DNA of 63,385 nt from Paraprevotella xylaniphila YIT 11841 (GTDB lineage Bacteria > Bacteroidota > Bacteroidia > Bacteroidales > Bacteroidaceae). This document shows, in pieces, positions 58,544 through 63,385 of this stretch (its first letter is position 1; each line of letters begins with the position of its first letter). The notes under the pieces were generated by a model, which did not search any database, was not told the DNA's origin, and saw only the letters and a list, made by a program, of their open reading frames with translations. The position numbers were made by a program, and so were the translations under genes. The stretch covers positions 68,381-131,765 of the forward strand of contig NZ_GL883836.1 in the NCBI RefSeq assembly GCF_000205165.1. The letters are read 5' to 3'.

Positions 58544-58574
58544 TAAAATAATTCAAACTTCAACTATCGTATTT

Positions 58575-58808
58575 ATGGAAATTAAAGTTTTAGGAGTAGG
58601 TTGCGCCAAATGCAAGGCGACCTACGCTGTCATTGAAAAAGTAGTGAAAGAACAGGGGCTTGATGCTACCCTCATCAAGGTGGAGGACATCATGGAATTG
58701 CTGAATTATAATATCATGGCTACTCCCGCAGTGGTCATCGATGGGGAGGTAAAGCTGAAAGGACACGTTCCCACGGAAAATGAAGTGAAGAAAATATTAG
58801 GGCTGTAA
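58575..58808 (+). CDS. Small thioredoxin-like protein with CxxC
   Basis: 77 aa from ATG 58575; the longer frame begins before the ArsR operator and is unlikely. Sequence starts MEIKVLGVGCAKCKATY, has NIMATPAVVIDG with the cis-Pro, and ends NEVKKILGL: the MTH895/TM0996-type glutaredoxin-like family often found beside permeases. It may be the ArsE-like partner of ArsF or a redox helper of the permease that follows after 12 bp. Confidence 0.9.
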   Translation: MEIKVLGVGCAKCKATYAVIEKVVKEQGLDATLIKVEDIMELLNYNIMATPAVVIDGEVKLKGHVPTENEVKKILGL

Positions 58809-58820
58809 ACTCCTGTCGCA

Positions 58821-60161
58821 ATGGACATGCAAAAAGAATTGAAAATATTAGGTTGGATTGTGGTTGTTTTCGTAGCCATATTCTTTATGCCACTTGGAAA
58901 CGAGCGGTTTCTTACAGCCATTGGTGCGACACTCGACCTGTCTCAATGGTATGCCCGGGAACATGTCATCCTATGCCTATTGCCCGCTTTCTTTATAGCC
59001 GGAGTAATTGCAGTCTTTGTCAGTCAAGGTTCCGTTATCAAGTATTTCGGAGCAAACGCAAAGAAATGGTTATCCTACACGGCTGCCGCCGTTTCGGGAA
59101 GTATTTTGGCTGTATGTTCGTGCACCATCCTGCCGTTGTTCACCGGCATATACAAACGCGGAGCCGGATTGGGGCCGGCCATCGCATTCCTGTATTCCGG
59201 TCCGGCTATCAGTATCTTGTCTATCATTCTGACAGCACGCATCTTGGGTATTGAAATGGGAATTGCACGTGTTGTCGGTGCGGTAAGTTTTTCCGTAATC
59301 ATTGGGCTTGCCATGTCCTTCATCTTCCGCAAAGAAGAGAAAGCCAAGAAAGAGGAACAGATGAATATTGTACTACCGGCGGAGAAACGCCCGGTGTGGC
59401 AGACCGCATTCCACTTCTTTACACTGGTGCTTATCCTTGTTTTCGCCAACTGGGGTGCACCTGCTGCTTCCGACAAAGGATTGTGGTTCTACTTGTTCAG
59501 TTACAAATGGTACATCACGGGCGGATTGGGCATACTTCTGTGTGGGGCATTAGTTGGCGTTCTCAAGCTTCCCGTATGGAAAGTCCTATTGGCGGCGGTC
59601 TTGACGGGAATGGCCGCAATCCTCTCAAACCTCTTTATTGCCAATGCGAAATTAGTTCCGCCCGTTCCTATGATTGTGGCAATAGCGGCGTTATCGCTCA
59701 TTTTGCTTACCGATACTCGGAGTGATGAAAATCGGGAGTGGGCTTTGTCCTCATGGGGATTTGCCAAACAGATATTGCCGCTTTTGGCAATCGGTGTGGT
59801 GGTAGCGGGCTTCCTGTTGGGATCCACGCACGATGGCACAGCCATTGCCGGAATCATTCCGAACAGTTGGATTGAGTGGGCGGTCGGGGGCAATTCGATT
59901 CTTTCCAACTTCCTCGCCAGCTTCGTCGGTGCATTCATGTATTTTGCCACGCTTACGGAAGTACCGATTGTTCAAGGTTTGTTGGCTTCGGGAATGGGCG
60001 AAGGTCCGGCATTGGCCTTGCTGCTTGCGGGACCTTCCCTGTCCCTGCCCAACATGCTCGTCATTCGGGGCGTGTTGGGAACAAAAAAGACAGTCGTTTA
60101 CGTGGGTCTTGTCATTGTGATGGCAACAATTTCGGGATATTTTTTCGGCATGCTGTCTTAA
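58821..60161 (+). CDS. ArsP-like permease (UPF0718 family)
   Basis: 446 aa with about ten membrane helices. The family motif is SCTILPLFTGIYKRGAGLGP followed by FLYSGPAISILS, and a related PSLSLPNMLVIRGVLG is in the second half. Cysteines CSC precede the first motif. ArsP proteins export trivalent organoarsenicals such as methylarsenite; others of the family may export metals. Its place under an ArsR operator favours an arsenical. It ends the cluster before the hairpin at 60183. Confidence 0.88.
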   Translation: MDMQKELKILGWIVVVFVAIFFMPLGNERFLTAIGATLDLSQWYAREHVILCLLPAFFIAGVIAVFVSQGSVIKYFGANAKKWLSYTAAAVSGSILAVCSCTILPLFTGIYKRGAGLGPAIAFLYSGPAISILSIILTARILGIEMGIARVVGAVSFSVIIGLAMSFIFRKEEKAKKEEQMNIVLPAEKRPVWQTAFHFFTLVLILVFANWGAPAASDKGLWFYLFSYKWYITGGLGILLCGALVGVLKLPVWKVLLAAVLTGMAAILSNLFIANAKLVPPVPMIVAIAALSLILLTDTRSDENREWALSSWGFAKQILPLLAIGVVVAGFLLGSTHDGTAIAGIIPNSWIEWAVGGNSILSNFLASFVGAFMYFATLTEVPIVQGLLASGMGEGPALALLLAGPSLSLPNMLVIRGVLGTKKTVVYVGLVIVMATISGYFFGMLS

Positions 60162-60182
60162 TGGAAATCTTTTAAGCGATAA

Positions 60183-60228
60183 AAACGGCAGAGGAAAGTG
60201 GCGAATCGGGCACAAACCTTTGCCGTTT
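60183..60228. terminator. Hairpin terminator after the arsenic cluster
   Basis: AAACGGCAGAGG (60183-60194) pairs with CCTTTGCCGTTT (60217-60228), one G-U pair, around a 22-nt loop. It lies between convergent genes; the T run is short. Confidence 0.6.
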
Positions 60229-60263
60229 GGGGTAAACGGATGGGTGGGGAGAAGGAACGTCCC

Positions 60264-60728
60264 CTATTTAAAGGCGTCGTGTTTGATGATTTTATGTATG
60301 TCTTTTATATTGAATTCACCTTTGAGGAGTACGAGTATGCCGTCTTCTTCCGAGTCTTCCGTGGAACGAATGACGACTACGATTTGGCGAATGACTTCCT
60401 TGTCTTTTTTGAAAAATACCCGGATGTGTTCATCGTCCTCCTTTACTTCTACCATTTTGGAATAGTCCTTAAAGTCCAACATTTCCAAATCAGCGAGGTA
60501 ACGTTTGAGAAGAGCAGAGTCGTTTTGCAGTTTCTCGGGCGTGAGTACTTTTATGCTTCTCACGTTGATGCCCGCCTTGTGGAGTTTCTTTTTCACCAAA
60601 GGCATGAGTATGCCCGGCATACGTACGGATGCTTGGTCGTATTGGTTGACGAATGCGTCTATTCCGGTGGTCTGCCTGCTGCACGACATGGCGCAAAGGC
60701 ATGCAAGGATAAGGATGAAATGTTTCAT
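60264..60728 (-). CDS. DUF4252-family lipoprotein
   Basis: 154 aa, minus strand. Lipobox CAMSC after a short hydrophobic stretch. DUF4252 features: core helices and strands with VRSIKVLTPEKL and HIRVFFKKDKEVIRQIVVVI. These proteins are common beside ECF sigma and anti-sigma genes in Bacteroidota; function unknown. Last gene of the four-gene unit that begins with the sigma factor. Confidence 0.85.
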   Translation of the reverse strand: MKHFILILACLCAMSCSRQTTGIDAFVNQYDQASVRMPGILMPLVKKKLHKAGINVRSIKVLTPEKLQNDSALLKRYLADLEMLDFKDYSKMVEVKEDDEHIRVFFKKDKEVIRQIVVVIRSTEDSEEDGILVLLKGEFNIKDIHKIIKHDAFK

Positions 60729-60740
60729 GATATTTGTTTT

Positions 60741-61178
60741 TTAGAGGTTTTTTAATAGTTTTTCCAGTTCTTCTTTCCGCATGTTTCCTATAATCCAAAT
60801 CAACTGCGTGTCATCTTTGCTTTGGACGGTGATTAGAAATGCGCTTGGGCTGTCAGAGGATTTTTCTTTCTTTAAGATACAGACCTTTTCATCGGAGTCT
60901 ACCGTTTTGATGAGTTGTTTGTACTTTTCGTCCTTGATGCATTGCTGCAAGTCTCTGTCGATGGACTGGAGGAGTTCTCGGTTGTCTATGTCCAGTATGT
61001 TGATTTCCTTAATGGATATGTTCGACATGTCTGGCAATAAGGTTTTGATGATTTCGCCGTTTATGTTGACGTAAGTCACTCCTTGCTTTTCGGCATAACG
61101 GTCGAAAAGCGTTTGTTGGGCTACGGCCGGCATGATGTATGCCAGTCCGGCCAATAGTACTATAAGTCGTCTTTTCAT
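60741..61178 (-). CDS. DUF4252-family exported protein
   Basis: 145 aa, minus strand. Signal peptide ending PAVAQQ. Same family as its neighbour but with a free N terminus instead of a lipobox (VTYVNINGEIIKTLLPDM, ISIKEINILDIDN). Its start overlaps the stop of the membrane protein gene by four bases (ATGA), so the two are translationally coupled. Confidence 0.86.
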   Translation of the reverse strand: MKRRLIVLLAGLAYIMPAVAQQTLFDRYAEKQGVTYVNINGEIIKTLLPDMSNISIKEINILDIDNRELLQSIDRDLQQCIKDEKYKQLIKTVDSDEKVCILKKEKSSDSPSAFLITVQSKDDTQLIWIIGNMRKEELEKLLKNL

Positions 61179-61666
61179 AAGGCAATGTCTTTAAGTTCGT
61201 GAATATTCTTATGGATGTCTCTTTTGATGTATTTTAATCTTTCGTGGGTGCGCAGGACGCTTTGTTCGCCCGTTTCTATACATTTGAGCGTACTTCCCAG
61301 TGCTTTTTTGGCAATGAGGGTTTCTTGGGGAGTGAGTTCGTTATGCTGTTGCAGGACATGCGTGATACCCACGTAGCAAAGCAAGGCGGCTGCCACGGCC
61401 ACTGGTCCCCAAAAAAGAAAGCGCCTTTTACGGGAGGGGACGACAGATTGCCGGTCTATCCAAGCTTCCAGACGTTGTTCCATTCCGTCAGGCGGGAGGG
61501 CTTGGCTTTCTTCCGCCAAGATGCGGAAGAGGGTAGCGTCGGCATGGCTCTCTTCCGTATGGGAAAGGAAGTGGGTCCGGAGCAGGTTCTCTTCTTCCAA
61601 AGTGGTTTTTCCTTCGTAATACCGCTTCAAGAGTTCCTGGTAATCAACTGTATTTTTTCTGTTCAT
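61175..61666 (-). CDS. Probable membrane anti-sigma or sigma-partner protein
   Basis: 163 aa, minus strand. N-terminal acidic helical part (residues 1-75; DYQELLKRYYEGKTTLEEENLL, a motif seen in anti-sigma-like proteins of Bacteroidota), one membrane helix at about 83-102 and a C-terminal part with basic residues. The start overlaps the sigma-factor gene by 23 bases. By position and build it should hold the sigma factor at the membrane; no named family is certain. Confidence 0.82.
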   Translation of the reverse strand: MNRKNTVDYQELLKRYYEGKTTLEEENLLRTHFLSHTEESHADATLFRILAEESQALPPDGMEQRLEAWIDRQSVVPSRKRRFLFWGPVAVAAALLCYVGITHVLQQHNELTPQETLIAKKALGSTLKCIETGEQSVLRTHERLKYIKRDIHKNIHELKDIAL

Positions 61667-62168
61667 GGTGGTGCTTTGTTTTTATATATAGTTCTCGTAA
61701 TTTTCGACGGGCGCGGGAGAGTATCATCCGGATGTGGGCTTCTTTCAACTGTACGGCGGCTGCAATTTCTTCAAAACTGTATCCGCCAATGTCCCTCATG
61801 ACGATGACTGTGTGTTGGGGCTCTTCCAAACTATCAATATATCGGTGCAGCAGTGCGGCTTCTTCCGAGTGGATGGTCTCTGAATAAGGAGTGGATGCCG
61901 CAGCTATGGTACGTTCTGTTTTTTCGTAGTTTTCGTATGAGAGGTGTCGTTTCCGTATGGTGTCGAGACACAGGTTCTTGACGCTTGTTACGGCGTACGC
62001 CCTGGCATCAAGGATTCCGTCCAGTGTATCCCGTTGTTTCCATAATTTCATATAGGCTTCCTGCACCATGTCTTCTGCGTCTTCCGGATTTCCCAATATC
62101 CGGTAGGCGGTGCGATACATGGAGGCAGACAACGGTAAATAGGTCTGTTTGAAGGTTTCTTTGTTCAT
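61644..62168 (-). CDS. ECF RNA polymerase sigma factor
   Basis: 174 aa, minus strand. Region 2 at about 5-75 (RTAYRILGNPEDAEDMVQEAYMKLWK) and region 4 at about 110-165 (GGYSFEEIAAAVQLKEAHIRMILSRARRKLREL). Typical length of an extracytoplasmic-function sigma factor. First of a four-gene unit with its presumed membrane partner and two DUF4252 genes; the signal sensed is unknown. Confidence 0.94.
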   Translation of the reverse strand: MNKETFKQTYLPLSASMYRTAYRILGNPEDAEDMVQEAYMKLWKQRDTLDGILDARAYAVTSVKNLCLDTIRKRHLSYENYEKTERTIAAASTPYSETIHSEEAALLHRYIDSLEEPQHTVIVMRDIGGYSFEEIAAAVQLKEAHIRMILSRARRKLRELYIKTKHHHEQKKYS

Positions 62169-62230
62169 GCGAGGGCTATGTTTTTATAAAGAAGACGCAA
62201 GGGAAGCGTTTTTGCAACAAAGGAAATAAA

Positions 62231-62275
62231 AAAAACTGCGGTAGTCTATTTAAAAAGACGAGTGCCGCAGTTTTT
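62231..62275 (-). terminator. Terminator of the MaoC-type gene
   Basis: AAAAACTGCGG (62231-62241) pairs with CCGCAGTTTTT (62265-62275); on the minus strand the stem is followed by a run of T. A weaker inner stem (GTCT/AGAC) is also present. Confidence 0.82.
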
Positions 62276-62329
62276 AGAATGTGTGCCGGTAATGTATCCG
62301 CTAAAAAGCGTCTGGCTATCTTTGTCGTA

Positions 62330-62794
62330 TCAGTTGAAATAATAAATGAAGATAGCCGTACCCTCCAATGCTTTTTTTCCGGTTTCTTTGATGTCCATCG
62401 TGAATCTGATTTCGGCCTTGACGGCACCGCGCAGATTGGCTAAAGACTGGAGTTTTGTACTCAAACGCACGCTTTGTCCGCTGAGGACGGCTTGGCCGAA
62501 TTTCATCTTGTCGATACCGTAATTAATCATCATCTTCAGATTGTTCACCTCAATGATTTGGTTCCATAAGTAGGGTAGGAGGGAGAGGGTCAGATAGCCG
62601 TGTACGATGGTGCTCTTGAACGGGCTTTCCTTTTGGGCACGCTCCACATCCGTGTGAATCCATTGATGATCCAAAGTGGCATCGGCAAAGAGGTTGATAC
62701 GTTCTTGATCCACCTGCAAATATTCCGATTCGCCCAAAGGCTGCCCTACATATTTTTCAAAATCTTCGAAAGAATTAATTACTAATTTACTCAT
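62330..62794 (-). CDS. MaoC-type (R)-specific enoyl-hydratase-like protein
   Basis: 154 aa, minus strand. Hot-dog fold with the hydratase motif ADATLDHQWIHTD (D42 and H47 as catalytic pair), then FKSTIVHGYLTLSLLPYL. Related proteins hydrate (R)-enoyl-CoA, but the CoA substrate here is unknown. It has its own promoter and terminator and no partner. Confidence 0.9.
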   Translation of the reverse strand: MSKLVINSFEDFEKYVGQPLGESEYLQVDQERINLFADATLDHQWIHTDVERAQKESPFKSTIVHGYLTLSLLPYLWNQIIEVNNLKMMINYGIDKMKFGQAVLSGQSVRLSTKLQSLANLRGAVKAEIRFTMDIKETGKKALEGTAIFIYYFN

Positions 62795-62835
62795 GTTCCC
62801 TGAGATTTAAGTTTATGTAATTTGTTATTTGTAAG

Positions 62836-62843
62836 CAAATATA
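62836..62843 (-). promoter_or_regulatory. -7 box of the MaoC-type gene
   Basis: TATATTTG on the minus strand, 41 bp before the start at 62794. Confidence 0.5.
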
Positions 62844-62916
62844 CAGAATAAAGTGTTTCCGGACAATAATCCGGCTGTTTTTTTGTTTTTTCTTCTCCGG
62901 AAATTTTAGAAAAAAG

Positions 62917-63222
62917 CCTTTCATCTTTCAGGATACGCTGTAAATATCTTGCTTTAAGCATATTAGTATCCTGAAGGATGGAAGTGCCATCTTTCAGCCG
63001 TTCTTCAGGTGACGGACTGCTACCGTTGTGCGCCAAACCAAAAATCAATCTAAGCCGAACGATTTTTCGATCTAAGCCGAACGATTTTCGGATGTGCGCC
63101 AAACGGAAAGCGGCATTCGGCTCAGCTCGTAGCTGACATGGGCTGAAAGACTACAGGTTGAAAGTTCAGGGTGTATCCGATTTGTATTGAGGTAGTTACA
63201 GTGTATCCTGAAAGATGAAAGG
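62917..63222. repeat. 306-bp segment with 27-nt inverted ends (MITE-like)
   Basis: Bases 62917-62943 and the complement of 63196-63222 match at 26 of 27 positions (start CCTTTCATCTTTCAGGATAC). Shorter related pieces lie inside at 62966-62984 and 62988-62998. No transposase and no clear target duplication are seen. Confidence 0.6.
63028..63104. repeat. 22-nt-period direct repeat
   Basis: ATCTAAGCCGAACGATTTT occurs at 63048-63066 and 63070-63088 (period 22). GTGCGCCAAAC flanks both, at 63028-63038 and 63094-63104, 66 bp apart, which is three periods. Confidence 0.85.
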
Positions 63223-63320
63223 TATTTTCCGAAAAAGTATGGAGGAGGAGAAAAGGCATGGGGAGTATCGAGTCCGACGGCTATCCGGTTTCTTTGAGGA
63301 AGGACGACACGGAGAGCGCA

Positions 63321-63380
63321 GAAACGTGCACTAATGTGCAGAAATGTGCGCAAACGAGCGGAAACGCGCACAAATGTGCA
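63321..63380. repeat. Degenerate 10-bp tandem repeat
   Basis: Six consecutive 10-base units fit GAAACGTGCA with changes at positions 1, 2, 5, 7 and 10 (second unit CTAATGTGCA). The run reaches nearly to the window end and may continue. Confidence 0.85.
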
Positions 63381-63385
63381 ACCTC

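Larger units (their letters stand above)
62795..63385. other. 591-bp repeat-rich end of the window without a convincing gene
   Basis: Two minus-strand open frames (62791-63102 and 63072-63371) show no domain, signal peptide or start context and are made largely of the repeats. The stretch holds the -7 box of the MaoC-type gene, a 306-bp segment with 27-nt inverted ends, a 22-nt direct repeat and a 10-bp tandem repeat. Confidence 0.65.

Noticed and set aside
62791-63102. Minus-strand open frame of 103 aa beside the MaoC-type gene
   Set aside because: It overlaps that gene's promoter and start and contains repeat sequence; no domain seen.
63072-63371. Minus-strand open frame of 99 aa at the window end
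   Set aside because: Its N-terminal part is simply the translated 10-bp repeat; no supporting signals.
63028-63380. CRISPR array
   Set aside because: The repeats are 10-22 nt, lie back to back without unique spacers of constant length, and no cas gene is present.

Overview
The window reads as chromosomal DNA from a Bacteroidales bacterium, most plausibly a member of the Prevotellaceae such as Paraprevotella; the genus is an inference. The signs are Bacteroidota -7 boxes (TAnnTTTG) in front of most transcription units, weak Shine-Dalgarno sequences, a hybrid two-component regulator (HTCS), C-terminal tails of the type IX secretion (T9SS) kind ending in DGSVKxxKxL, and a pair of DUF4252 genes beside an ECF sigma factor. 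I see no rRNA, tRNA, CRISPR array, transposase or phage gene.

Positions 115-47516 form a large locus for breaking down a decorated xylan (glucurono-arabinoxylan). An HTCS sensor-regulator comes first, then a secreted protein of unknown function with a 53-residue peptide. After that come 18 carbohydrate-active enzymes: two GH115 alpha-glucuronidases, five separate GH43 enzymes, a GH30-GH43-CBM6 fusion, a GH98 endo-enzyme, a GH95, three GH2 enzymes, a GH127/GH146-like enzyme and four esterases (two CE1-type, one CE6-like, one CE20-like). Together they could remove methylglucuronic acid, arabinose, acetyl, feruloyl, galactose and L-galactose or fucose groups and cut the backbone. No SusC/SusD transporter pair is present. 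What remains in one gap are two susC-like leader sequences with no gene behind them.

A regulatory pattern ties the locus together. Near-palindromic ATGTWACAT elements sit about 34-36, 55-56, 75 and 96 bp upstream of the -7 boxes of five promoters (for the 621-aa protein, both GH115 operons, the GH30-GH43 fusion and a GH2 operon), so they repeat about every 20.5 bp. They are good candidates for the HTCS operator. Strong hairpins mark the ends of units near 6490, 27690, 38945 and 47595. Four proteins of the locus (621-aa protein, 779-aa esterase, GH98, GH30-GH43) share a T9SS-like tail; two of these are the predicted endo-acting enzymes, which suggests surface cutting by T9SS cargo and trimming in the periplasm by the rest.

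Positions 47638-56781 hold a DUF5723 outer-membrane protein with a large lipoprotein (minus strand), purL, a pair of short chromate transporters and a MarC-family protein. Positions 56904-60228 are an arsenic-resistance cluster: arsR, arsF-like, arsG-like, a CxxC thioredoxin-like protein and an ArsP-like permease. A 16-bp TTCGT-N6-RCGAA palindrome stands before each of its three transcription units. Positions 60264-62168 (minus) are an ECF sigma factor, a likely membrane anti-sigma partner and two DUF4252 proteins; 62330-62794 (minus) is a MaoC-type dehydratase. The last 590 bases have no convincing gene but contain a 306-bp segment bounded by 27-nt inverted repeats, a 22-nt direct repeat and a degenerate 10-bp tandem repeat that runs to the window edge.
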